Positions 57,144 to 64,000 of a stretch of 64,000 bases of DNA are shown piece by piece. The stretch lies in NCBI RefSeq assembly GCF_002797895.1, contig NZ_PGES01000001.1, forward strand, positions 372,001 to 436,000, written 5' to 3'. The notes under the pieces were generated by a model that saw only the letters and a list, made by a program, of their open reading frames with translations, ran no database searches and had not been told where the DNA came from. A program made the position numbers and the translations under genes. This stretch comes from Janthinobacterium sp. 67. GTDB taxonomy: Bacteria; Pseudomonadota; Gammaproteobacteria; Burkholderiales; Burkholderiaceae_D. Every line of letters starts with the position of its first letter. The first letter of the stretch is position 1.

Positions 57144-57174
57144 GGGCGCGCCAGTGCGGGCGCCCTTCTTTTTT
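57144..57174 (+). terminator. Terminator between the sensor and lactamase genes
   Basis: GGGCGC (57144-57149) pairs with GCGCCC (57160-57165), followed by TTCTTTTTT. It ends 17 bases before the lactamase start, leaving no room for a separate promoter behind it, so the lactamase would depend on read-through or on a promoter inside the sensor gene. Confidence 0.75.
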
Positions 57175-57191
57175 ACACTCTGGAGATGAAG

Positions 57192-58142
57192 ATGACACTA
57201 TTGGCGAAGTTGATGCTGGCTACGGTTGCGACCATGGCGGCTGCTACGGTGCAGGCGAAGACGCCGGCGACCGTGCAGGATAAACCGGTAAATTGCGACA
57301 ATTGCAAGGAATGGAACGCGCCCGTCAAGCCGTTCAATGTCTTTGGCAATACCTGGTATGTGGGCACGGCCGGCCTGTCCGCAGTGCTGGTGACGAGTCC
57401 GCAAGGCCATATCCTGCTCGACGGCGCGCTGCCCCAATCGGCGCCCCTGATCATCGCAAATATCAAGGCGCTGGGCTTTCGTATCGAGGACGTAAAATAC
57501 ATCCTCAATTCGCACGCCCATTGGGACCATGCGGGCGGCATCGCCGCGCTGCAACGGGCGAGCGGCGCCACCGTGATGGCCAGCGCGGCGGCCGCTCCCG
57601 TGCTGCAAAGCGGCACCAACGGCAAGGACGATCCGCAGTACCAGGCCGATCCCGTCGTGCACGTCGCCAAGGTAAGCAAGGTCAGCCTGGTAGGCGAGGG
57701 CGATACCGTCAAGGTGGGACCGTTGACCCTGACGGCCCACATGACGCCGGGCCACACTCCCGGCGGCACGACGTGGACGTGGACCTCGTGCGAAGGCCAG
57801 CGCTGCCTGGACGTCGTGTATGCGGACAGCCTGAACCCGTATTCGAGCGGCGATTTCACTTACACGGGCAAAGGCGGCACGCCCGATATTTCGGCCTCGT
57901 TCGAAGCGAGCATCGCCAAGGTGGCTACCTTGCCATGCGACATCATCATCCCCGTGCATCCGGGCACGACGGACGTGCTGGGCAAGGCCGCCAGGCGCAG
58001 CGGTCAAGACAATCCCCTGATCGACGCCAACGCCTGCCGCGCCTATGCGGCCGAAGCGGGCGGCTTGCTGGCCAAGCGCCTGGCGAAAGAGCGGGGCGTG
58101 GCCTTGCCTGCCGAAGCGAAGGGCGCGGCGCACGCGCATTAA
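57192..58142 (+). CDS. Subclass B3 metallo-beta-lactamase, THIN-B-like
   Basis: A zinc enzyme that opens the ring of penicillins, cephalosporins and carbapenems in the periplasm. From ATG 57192 (GGAG six bases upstream; ATG 57186 sits on that site) the product is 316 residues with a signal peptide (KLMLATVATMAAATVQA). The first zinc site is HAHWDH and the loop GHTPGGTTWTWTSCEGQRC holds the next histidine, with a C-terminal HPG for the third, the B3 pattern. From memory it is close to THIN-B of Janthinobacterium lividum. It follows blaI and the PBP7-type sensor, so it is probably induced by beta-lactams. Confidence 0.93.
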   Translation: MTLLAKLMLATVATMAAATVQAKTPATVQDKPVNCDNCKEWNAPVKPFNVFGNTWYVGTAGLSAVLVTSPQGHILLDGALPQSAPLIIANIKALGFRIEDVKYILNSHAHWDHAGGIAALQRASGATVMASAAAAPVLQSGTNGKDDPQYQADPVVHVAKVSKVSLVGEGDTVKVGPLTLTAHMTPGHTPGGTTWTWTSCEGQRCLDVVYADSLNPYSSGDFTYTGKGGTPDISASFEASIAKVATLPCDIIIPVHPGTTDVLGKAARRSGQDNPLIDANACRAYAAEAGGLLAKRLAKERGVALPAEAKGAAHAH

Positions 58143-58147
58143 GCTTT

Positions 58148-58471
58148 TTACTCCGCCGCCTGCCGCTGTTTTTGCAGGCGTTTCAGAAACACCGTCATTT
58201 CCTTGCCGGCTTGCAGGTCGCCTTGCTGCCGGGCCACCGTCACGCCGGTGGCCCAGGCGGCCTGCGCTTCATCCAGCCGGCCCAGCTGGTGCAAGGCCTT
58301 GCCCAGCAGTTTCCAGGCGGCGGAATAGCCGGGCTGCTGCACCGTGGATTGCGCCAGGTGCAGGGCAGCTTGCTCGGCGTCATGATCTTTCAGACAGGCA
58401 TCACCCAGGCCAAAGCGCAGCAGCGCGCTGTCGCGCCCCTGCGCCAGCAGGTTTTCCAGCTTTTCACGCAT
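58148..58471 (-). CDS. TPR-repeat protein
   Basis: A 107-residue protein of about three tetratricopeptide-like repeats (LLRFGLGDACLKDHDAEQAA, AAWKLLGKALHQLGRLDEAQ, AAWATGVTVARQQGDLQAGK). The start ATG 58471 has GGAG seven bases upstream; in-frame ATGs further upstream lie inside a perfect inverted repeat. TPR proteins serve as binding scaffolds; no partner is evident. It converges with the lactamase gene (5 bases between stops). Confidence 0.8.
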   Translation of the reverse strand: MREKLENLLAQGRDSALLRFGLGDACLKDHDAEQAALHLAQSTVQQPGYSAAWKLLGKALHQLGRLDEAQAAWATGVTVARQQGDLQAGKEMTVFLKRLQKQRQAAE

Positions 58472-58480
58472 CAAGAGCTC

Positions 58481-58514
58481 CGTTAATATGCAAGTTAATT
58501 CTTGCATATTAACG
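58481..58514. repeat. Perfect 14-bp inverted repeat upstream of the TPR gene
   Basis: CGTTAATATGCAAG (58481-58494) and CTTGCATATTAACG (58501-58514) around TTAATT. The arms match with no error. On the minus strand it ends at the first base of the GGAG site of the TPR gene and lies 27 bases after the quinone oxidoreductase stop. It is AT-rich, so it is an operator or translation-controlling hairpin rather than a normal terminator. Confidence 0.85.
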
Positions 58515-58541
58515 TTTGATCGTGCAGGAAACAAGCGGCGT

Positions 58542-59528
58542 TCAATCCTCTACCTCCACCACCAACTTGCCGCGCGCACTGCCGTCCATCTGCGCCGCGT
58601 GCGCTTCATGCGCCGTGCGCAGGGTAAAGCGGCGAGGATCGAGCCGCACCTGCAGCTTGCCCGCCTCGATTAATTTGTTGGCTTCGCGCAAGATGGCCCC
58701 ATGGCGCGCGTGATGCTCACCGCTCAACAGGGGCAGCAGGGTGAACACGCCCGAGTACGTCGCCGCGCGCGCCGTCAGCGGGCTCAGCGCGAACGTGCCC
58801 CAGCCCAGGCAGCTGACGACGTGACCGCCATAGAGGCGTGCCGCCTGGAAGCTGGCGTCCAGGGTGGCGCCGCCCACCGTGTCGTAGACGATGTCGAAGC
58901 CGGCGCCGCCCGTATGTTCGGCCACGTAATCGTCCACCGTGCTGGTCCGGTAATCGATGAAACGGGCGCCCAGTGCTTCGATGGCGTCGCGGCTGGCCGC
59001 GCTGCCCGTGGCAAACACCGTGGCGCCAAGGGCGACGGCGAGCTGCACGGCCATGTGGCCCACGCCGCCCGCGCCGCCATGCACGAGCACGCTGTCGCCC
59101 GCCTTCACGCGGGCGCGATCCACTAAACCTTCCCAGGCCGTGATGAAGACGAGGGGCAGGGCGGCCGCCTCGCGCATGCCCAGCGCTGGCGGCACGGACG
59201 CCAGCAGTGCTGCGTCGAAGACGCCGTACTCGGCCAGCGAGCCTTGGATGCCGGCTATGCCGCCCGCCATGCCATACACTGTTGCGCCAACGTGAAAAGT
59301 CGTCACGCCATCGCCGACGGCCTCCACCGTGCCGGCCACGTCGATGCCGAGGATGGCGGGCAGGCGGGGCCGGGCGTGCGGGGCGGCGCCGGCGGCGATT
59401 TTCGTGTCGAGCGGATTGACGCCGCTGGCGGCGATGCGCACGAGGACTTGCCCGGGGCCGGGCTGCGGCACGGGCAGGTGTGCGATGCTCATGGGGGCGG
59501 CAAAGCTGGTGAGGACGAGGGCTTGCAT
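58542..59528 (-). CDS. Quinone oxidoreductase / MDR-family zinc-free dehydrogenase
   Basis: A 328-residue NADPH-dependent oxidoreductase of the medium-chain (QOR) group. GVNPLDTKIAAGAAPHARPR and ILGIDVAGTVEAVGDGVTTF form the catalytic half; the nucleotide loop is VHGGAGGVGHMAVQLAVALG, with the NADPH part YDTVGGATLDASF. The zinc cysteines are missing, as in QOR. It is divergent from the LysR gene with a gap of about 118 bases, a typical regulator-target pair. The substrate is probably a quinone or reactive carbonyl. Confidence 0.9.
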   Translation of the reverse strand: MQALVLTSFAAPMSIAHLPVPQPGPGQVLVRIAASGVNPLDTKIAAGAAPHARPRLPAILGIDVAGTVEAVGDGVTTFHVGATVYGMAGGIAGIQGSLAEYGVFDAALLASVPPALGMREAAALPLVFITAWEGLVDRARVKAGDSVLVHGGAGGVGHMAVQLAVALGATVFATGSAASRDAIEALGARFIDYRTSTVDDYVAEHTGGAGFDIVYDTVGGATLDASFQAARLYGGHVVSCLGWGTFALSPLTARAATYSGVFTLLPLLSGEHHARHGAILREANKLIEAGKLQVRLDPRRFTLRTAHEAHAAQMDGSARGKLVVEVED

Positions 59529-59646
59529 GGGATTCTCCTGTGGTTGATGCCCCAGTCTGGGCGGGGATGGCGCAAAGAAAAACGGGGCGCGGCCCCATGC
59601 ACTATTTCAGTATCGTGGATAATCATAGTCAAACAGGAGGAAATGC

Positions 59647-60567
59647 ATGGACAGGCTGGAAGCGATGCAGGTGTTTTGCGCCGTGGTCGAGGCGGGCGGT
59701 TTCAGCAAGGCGGCGCAGCGCCTGGGTATTTCGACCTCGTCCGTGACGAACCAGGTGGCGGCGCTGGAAAAACACTTCGGCGTGCGCCTCTTGCAGCGCA
59801 CCACGCGCAGCATGTCGCTGACGGCGGAAGGCCGGCAGTGCCACGCGCAGGCGCGCCAGATGCTGGCCGATATGGCCGCGCTGGAATCCAGTCTTGAACA
59901 AGCGGCCGGGAAACCGTCGGGCAGCTTGCGCGTGGATATGCCCAGCAGCATCAGCCGCAACCTGGTGGCGCCCGCCTTGCCCCGTTTTACTGCCGCCTAT
60001 CCCGACATTTCCCTGCGCCTGACCGTCAGCGACCGCCTGGTCGACATGGTGGAAGAGGGCATCGACGTGATGCTGCGCATCGGCGAGCCGCAGGATTCAT
60101 CGCTGGTGGCGCGCAGCCTGCTGAAGATGGATTACCTGTGCTGCGCCTCGCCCGTCTTTGTTGCGCGGCATGGCCTGCCGCGCACGCCGCAGGAACTGGA
60201 CCAGTTTGCCTGCCTGCATTTCCTCTATCCGAAATCGCGCCAGGTGCGGCCGTGGCTGTTCCAGGCCAAGGAGGCAGAGGCGGGCGCTGCCGCGTATGCG
60301 CACACGCCGCCGGCCGCCCTGGCCTTCGACCATATTGAATCGATGATTGCCGCCGCCCAGGCCGGCTGCGGCATCGTGCAGGCGCTGTCCGTTTCCGTGC
60401 TGCAGCCGCTGCGTGAAGGCAGTCTCGTGCCCGTGCTGCAACCGTTCCGCACGCGGGGGCCGGACCTGTGGGCGCTGTTCCACCCGCGCCAGCTGCGCGC
60501 GGCCAAGGTGCGGGTGTTCGTGGAGTTTTTGGCGCAGATTGTTGAGGAAGGCTTTAATGAGAATTGA
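59647..60567 (+). CDS. LysR-family transcriptional regulator
   Basis: A 306-residue LysR regulator. The helix-turn-helix is FCAVVEAGGFSKAAQRLGIS then SVTNQVAALEKHFGVRLLQR, and the sensor domain runs from LRVDMPSSISRNLVAPALPR onward. AGGAGG lies close before the ATG. It is divergent from the quinone oxidoreductase gene, which it most likely controls. It ends inside the Fur-like box of the next gene. Confidence 0.92.
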   Translation: MDRLEAMQVFCAVVEAGGFSKAAQRLGISTSSVTNQVAALEKHFGVRLLQRTTRSMSLTAEGRQCHAQARQMLADMAALESSLEQAAGKPSGSLRVDMPSSISRNLVAPALPRFTAAYPDISLRLTVSDRLVDMVEEGIDVMLRIGEPQDSSLVARSLLKMDYLCCASPVFVARHGLPRTPQELDQFACLHFLYPKSRQVRPWLFQAKEAEAGAAAYAHTPPAALAFDHIESMIAAAQAGCGIVQALSVSVLQPLREGSLVPVLQPFRTRGPDLWALFHPRQLRAAKVRVFVEFLAQIVEEGFNEN

Positions 60568-60576
60568 TTATCAATT
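60562..60576 (+). promoter_or_regulatory. Fur-like palindrome before the second TonB receptor
   Basis: AATTGATTATCAATT is a perfect 7-1-7 palindrome, preceded by GAG as in Fur boxes, and overlaps the LysR stop codon. It lies 46 bases before the receptor start and predicts repression by iron. Confidence 0.65.
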
Positions 60577-60621
60577 ATAATGCAAGCCTATTGCATTGAA
60601 TTGCCTATCGTCAGGAATCCC

Positions 60622-62724
60622 ATGTCCGTATTTTTACGCCGCCCCGTGGCGCTTTTGCTGGCCGCCGCCAGTCCCCTGGCGCTGGCAGCTGACCCTGCCG
60701 CCGACACGCTCGACGCGCAGGACGTCGTCACCGTCAAGGCCGAGCGCCAGCATTACCGCAGCCTGTCCGCCACGGGCGCGACCAAGACGGACGCCTTGCT
60801 GATGGACTTGCCGCAAAGCGTGCGCGTGCTGACCGGCGATCTGCTGCGCGACGCGGGCGTGACGACTTTGGCCGGCGCGCTGGACCTGGCCAGCGGCATT
60901 GCAAAACAAAGCCCGCTGGGGGGCCTGTGGGACAGCTATGCCATGCGCGGCTTTACGGGCGACCCGAATTTCGGTTCCGACTACATGGTCAACGGTTTCA
61001 GTTCCAGCCGCGGCTACAACGGCATGCGCGACGGCGGCAACACGCAGGCCGTGGAAGTACTGAAAGGCCCGGCCTCCGCCCTGTACGGCCGGGGCGAGCC
61101 AGGCGGCACGGTGAACATCACGACGAAAAAGCCGAAGTTCGCGCCCGAAGCCAGTGCCGATGTATCGCTCGGCAGTTTCCAGGCGCGCCGCGCCGCCGTC
61201 GACTTGACGGGACCGTTGAGCGGCACCATCGCCTACCGCCTGAACGCGGCGCATGAGGAAGGGCACAGCTTCCGCGATACGGTGAAAGTCGAGCGCAGCC
61301 TGTTTTCTCCGTCCTTCCTCTGGCTGTTGGGCGAGCACACGACCGTGTCGTATGAAATCGAGGCGGTGCGCCAGCGCGCGCCGTTCGACCGCGGCGTCGT
61401 CGCCGTGAATGGCCAGCTGGGACTTGTCCCCGTGTCACGCTTTCTGGGCGAGCCGGGAGACGGCCCCGTGACGGTCAAGTCGCTGGGGCAGCAGCTGTTC
61501 ATCCACCACGCGCTGTCCGACGCCTGGACGGTGCAGGCGGGGGCGTCCTACCGTGACAGCGAATTGCGCGGCTATTCGACCGAGGCGAGCAAGCTGCTGG
61601 CCGATGGCCGCACCTTGAACCGCCAGCGCCGCCACCGCGATTTTTCGGCCACCGACGTGTCGGCACGCGTTGAAGTGCTGGGCAAGTTCACCACGGGCAC
61701 GCTGGCGCACGAGGTGCTGGCCGGCGTCGATGCCTATCATTTCGATGACCACCGGGTGCAGCTGCGCCGCAATCCCTCGGCCGCGAATGCCTATGCCATC
61801 GATATTTTCAATCCCGTGTACGGCGGCAAGGCCGATCCGCTGGCCCTGTCCATCGATACGCAGGAAGGGCAAAGGGCGCGGGGACTGTATGCGCAGGACC
61901 AGATCGACCTGGGTGCGCAATGGAAGGCGCTGGTCGGCGTGCGCCACGATACGTACACGCAGGACGTGACGAATAATCGCCTGCGCGTGAGCAACCGCCA
62001 GTCGCTGTCGGCCACCAGCCCGCGCGCGGGCGTCGTTTACCAGCCGACGAAGGCGTGGTCGCTGTATGCGAGCGCGGCCAAGGGCTTCCGGCCCAACAGC
62101 GGCATCAGCATAGCCAACCAGGCGTTTCCGGCCGAGCGCAGCCGCTCGTATGAGCTGGGCGCCAAGCTGGAAACGGGCAAGCTGACGGGCACCGTGGCCG
62201 TGTATGACATCCGCAAGAGCAATGTGCTGACGACGAATCCCGCCAACACGGACTTCGCCATCCCGGCGGGCGAGGTGGGCAGCCGGGGCCTGGAGCTCGA
62301 CGTGTCGGGCGAAATGGCGCGCGGCTTGCGCGTCTCGGGCGCCTATGCCTACACCAACGCCACCGTCACGCGCGGCGACAATACGATCGCCACGGGCAGC
62401 CGCTTCGCCAACGTGCCGCGCCACAGCGCCAACCTGCTGGCCACGCAGCAATTCGCGCTGGGTACGGGCACGGCCAGCGTGGGCGGCGGCCTGCAATACG
62501 TGGGCGAGCGCCTGGGCGACGTCGCCATCAGCAGCAGCTTTACCCTGCCAGCCTATACGACGGCCAAGCTGCTGGCGTCTTACTCTCCCAACGCCAAACT
62601 GCGCCTGGCTTTGAACGTGGAAAACCTGTTCAACCGCAGCTACTATGCGAGTTCCTACAGCCAGCTGTGGGTGGCGCCGGGGGCGGAGCGCACGGTGACG
62701 TTGAATGCGCATTACAGGTTTTGA
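60622..62724 (+). CDS. TonB-dependent siderophore receptor (second)
   Basis: A 700-residue outer-membrane ferric-siderophore receptor. ATG 60622 (AGGA upstream) gives the signal peptide RRPVALLLAAASPLALAA; the in-frame ATG at 60580 would disturb it. The TonB box is near DVVTVKAERQ. The plug has MDLPQSVRVLTGDLLRDAGV, SYAMRGFTGDPNFGSDYMVN and EVLKGPASALYGRGEPGGTV, and the barrel ends ERTVTLNAHYRF with terminal phenylalanine. It is unlike the first receptor in plug detail, so it probably has another ligand. Confidence 0.92.
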   Translation: MSVFLRRPVALLLAAASPLALAADPAADTLDAQDVVTVKAERQHYRSLSATGATKTDALLMDLPQSVRVLTGDLLRDAGVTTLAGALDLASGIAKQSPLGGLWDSYAMRGFTGDPNFGSDYMVNGFSSSRGYNGMRDGGNTQAVEVLKGPASALYGRGEPGGTVNITTKKPKFAPEASADVSLGSFQARRAAVDLTGPLSGTIAYRLNAAHEEGHSFRDTVKVERSLFSPSFLWLLGEHTTVSYEIEAVRQRAPFDRGVVAVNGQLGLVPVSRFLGEPGDGPVTVKSLGQQLFIHHALSDAWTVQAGASYRDSELRGYSTEASKLLADGRTLNRQRRHRDFSATDVSARVEVLGKFTTGTLAHEVLAGVDAYHFDDHRVQLRRNPSAANAYAIDIFNPVYGGKADPLALSIDTQEGQRARGLYAQDQIDLGAQWKALVGVRHDTYTQDVTNNRLRVSNRQSLSATSPRAGVVYQPTKAWSLYASAAKGFRPNSGISIANQAFPAERSRSYELGAKLETGKLTGTVAVYDIRKSNVLTTNPANTDFAIPAGEVGSRGLELDVSGEMARGLRVSGAYAYTNATVTRGDNTIATGSRFANVPRHSANLLATQQFALGTGTASVGGGLQYVGERLGDVAISSSFTLPAYTTAKLLASYSPNAKLRLALNVENLFNRSYYASSYSQLWVAPGAERTVTLNAHYRF

Positions 62725-62732
62725 TGTATTCA

Positions 62733-62831
62733 CCCAACAGCAAAGTGCCGGGGTCGGACCCGCCGGGGGAATATGCCCCAATGGGGCATATTCCGATTCC
62801 GAAGGAACTGACCCCAGTTTCTGCTGTTGGG
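62733..62831. repeat. Nested palindromic element
   Basis: Three nested inverted repeats in 99 bases: outer CCCAACAGCA (62733-62742) with TGCTGTTGGG (62822-62831); middle GGGGTC (62750-62755) with GACCCC (62810-62815); inner GGAATATGCCCC (62768-62779) with GGGGCATATTCC (62783-62794). All arms match exactly. It lies between a TonB receptor and the next gene on the same strand and may be a dispersed element of this bacterial group and also act as terminator. Confidence 0.85.
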
Positions 62832-62871
62832 GTACGCACGCTACTCTTATCCTTACATTTAAAATGAATAA

Positions 62872-64000
62872 ATGACCGTTCCCACTCCCCTGACTTCCAC
62901 TACCACCCTGCGCACCCGCATCGCCGTCATCGACGTCATGCGCGGCCTCGTCATGCTGATCATGCTGTTCGACCATGTGCGCGAAACGGTATTCCTGCAC
63001 CACCAGGTGGGCGACCCCATGGATGCGGCCCACGTCGATCCGGCCCTGTTCTTCACGCGCCTGGCCGCCCACGTGTGCGCGCCCATGTTCGTCTTTTTGA
63101 CGGGTTTGTCGGCCTGGCTGTATGCGCATCCGGCCGCCGGCCCGCGCAGCGCGGCCGGCTTTTTGTTCAAGCGGGGCCTGCTGCTCGTCGTGCTGGAACT
63201 CGTGTTCGTCAACTTTGCCTGGATGGGCACTTTCATGCCGGCGATCCTGTATCTGCAGGTGATCTGGGTCATCGGCCTGGCCATGATGGCGCTGGCCGTG
63301 CTGCATAAACTCCCGTTGAAAGCGCTGGTCGTGCTGGGCGTGGCGATCATCGCGGGACAGCATTTGTTTACCTGGCTGCGCGCGGAAGAGGGCAGCCTTG
63401 GCTACTATCTGCTGACGGTGCTGCTGCAACGCGGTTATCTGGTCGCCGATGGCGCCATGAAGATCAAGGTCAGCTATCCGCTGCTGCCGTGGATAGGCGT
63501 GATCGTGCTCGGTTATGCTGCCGGGCCCCTGTATGCGCGCGGGCTGTCCGCCGAAAGCCGTCGCCGCTGGCTGCTGGCGCTGGGCGGCGGCAGCTTGCTG
63601 CTGCTGGCCGTGCTGCGCGGCTTGAATATTTATGGCGAAACCCTGCCGTGGGTGGCCGGCGACACGGCCTTGCGCACGGCCATGAACGTGCTGAACTTCA
63701 CCAAATATCCGCCATCGCTGGACTTTTTGCTGTTCACCCTGGGCCTGGGCTTGCTGGGCATGGCCTGGCTGGAAAGCGTCGATAACTGGTTTACGCGCGC
63801 TTGCGCCACCTTCGGCGGCGCGCCCATGTTCTACTATCTGCTGCACCTGTACCTGCTGCTGGTCATCCGTATCGCCTTGACGGCCGCGCTGGGTGCCAAC
63901 CATGGCGACCGTTATGGCGTCGAGCACATCTGGCAAGTGTGGCTGATCGCACTGGCCCTGATGCCCGTGCTGTATTTTCCTTGCCGCGCATTTGCCAATT
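62872..64000 (+). CDS. DUF1624 / heparan-alpha-glucosaminide acetyltransferase-like membrane protein, 3' end cut
   Basis: The first 376 codons of a membrane protein, open to the window edge. It begins with IAVIDVMRGLVMLIMLFDHV, the DUF1624 hallmark, and continues with many spans (LFFTRLAAHVCAPMFVFLTG; GLLLVVLELVFVNFAWMGTF; LPWIGVIVLGYAAG; FGGAPMFYYLLHLYLLLVIR). Members are related to acyltransferases that move acetyl groups across membranes onto sugars. A TAAAAT (62860-62865) lies six bases before the ATG with no ribosome binding site. The end, including the stop, is outside the window. Confidence 0.85.
   Translation, partial: MTVPTPLTSTTTLRTRIAVIDVMRGLVMLIMLFDHVRETVFLHHQVGDPMDAAHVDPALFFTRLAAHVCAPMFVFLTGLSAWLYAHPAAGPRSAAGFLFKRGLLLVVLELVFVNFAWMGTFMPAILYLQVIWVIGLAMMALAVLHKLPLKALVVLGVAIIAGQHLFTWLRAEEGSLGYYLLTVLLQRGYLVADGAMKIKVSYPLLPWIGVIVLGYAAGPLYARGLSAESRRRWLLALGGGSLLLLAVLRGLNIYGETLPWVAGDTALRTAMNVLNFTKYPPSLDFLLFTLGLGLLGMAWLESVDNWFTRACATFGGAPMFYYLLHLYLLLVIRIALTAALGANHGDRYGVEHIWQVWLIALALMPVLYFPCRAFAN

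Noticed and set aside
61435..63936. An 833-codon minus-strand frame at the right end
   Set aside because: It covers the TonB receptor and DUF1624 genes in antisense and crosses the palindromic element; no domain is visible.

Overview
The window is high-GC (roughly 64 percent by eye) chromosomal DNA of a betaproteobacterium. The core genes (carAB-greA, yhbY/rlmE, ftsH-folP-glmM, long-form leuA), the PEP-CTERM protein and above all a class B3 metallo-beta-lactamase resembling THIN-B of Janthinobacterium lividum point to Oxalobacteraceae, most likely Janthinobacterium or a close relative. No rRNA, transposase, prophage or CRISPR array was seen. Functions are assigned by reading motifs from memory; nothing was searched against a database.

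Layout. 0-6.6 kb: ergothioneine genes egtD-egtB, a chemoreceptor, and leuA preceded by a leucine-rich leader peptide and a strong promoter, with an orphan barstar-like gene behind it. 6.7-13.9 kb: a patatin-like lipoprotein, a GlcG/HbpS-like protein, then carA-carB behind a structured 5' leader, greA and a DUF4149 membrane protein. 14-20.1 kb: a palindromic repeat, yhbY and rlmE (divergent), ftsH-folP-glmM, and genes for tRNA-Pro(UGG) and tRNA-Arg(UCU) with clear promoters. 20.1-28.5 kb: small membrane and PEP-CTERM proteins, then a GbsR/MarR-type regulator divergent from cydD-cydC-cydA-cydB-cydX, a complete cytochrome bd oxidase unit with its assembly transporter. 28.5-34.3 kb: small uncharacterised genes around a second repeat copy, ogt, a nucleotidyltransferase and a secreted glycosidase-like protein with atypical composition. 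34.5-41.7 kb: iron genes (TonB receptor, PepSY-flavodoxin-reductase fusion) with Fur-like boxes, plus a bacteriohemerythrin. 41.8-53.3 kb: ilvE, RNase T2, two MFS transporters, an acyl-CoA synthetase divergent from a Crp/Fnr regulator, a copper-delivery cluster (DUF2946, SCO, PCuAC), a TetR-MFS efflux unit with twin operators, and a DUF3422 protein. 53.4-58.5 kb: a large leucine-repeat-like protein, then blaI, a BlaR1-like M56 protease fused to a PBP7-type domain, and the B3 beta-lactamase. 58.5-64 kb: a TPR protein, a quinone oxidoreductase divergent from a LysR regulator, a second Fur-boxed TonB receptor, a nested palindromic repeat, and a DUF1624 membrane protein cut by the window edge.

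Most notable: (1) the blaI / M56-PBP7 / B3 lactamase locus, where the usual beta-lactam sensor domain is replaced by a PBP7-type endopeptidase domain; (2) the leucine leader peptide whose promoter predicts a leaderless transcript; (3) the structured carA leader; (4) several genes whose -10 box lies exactly six bases before ATG; (5) paired inverted REP-like repeats with compensatory changes.
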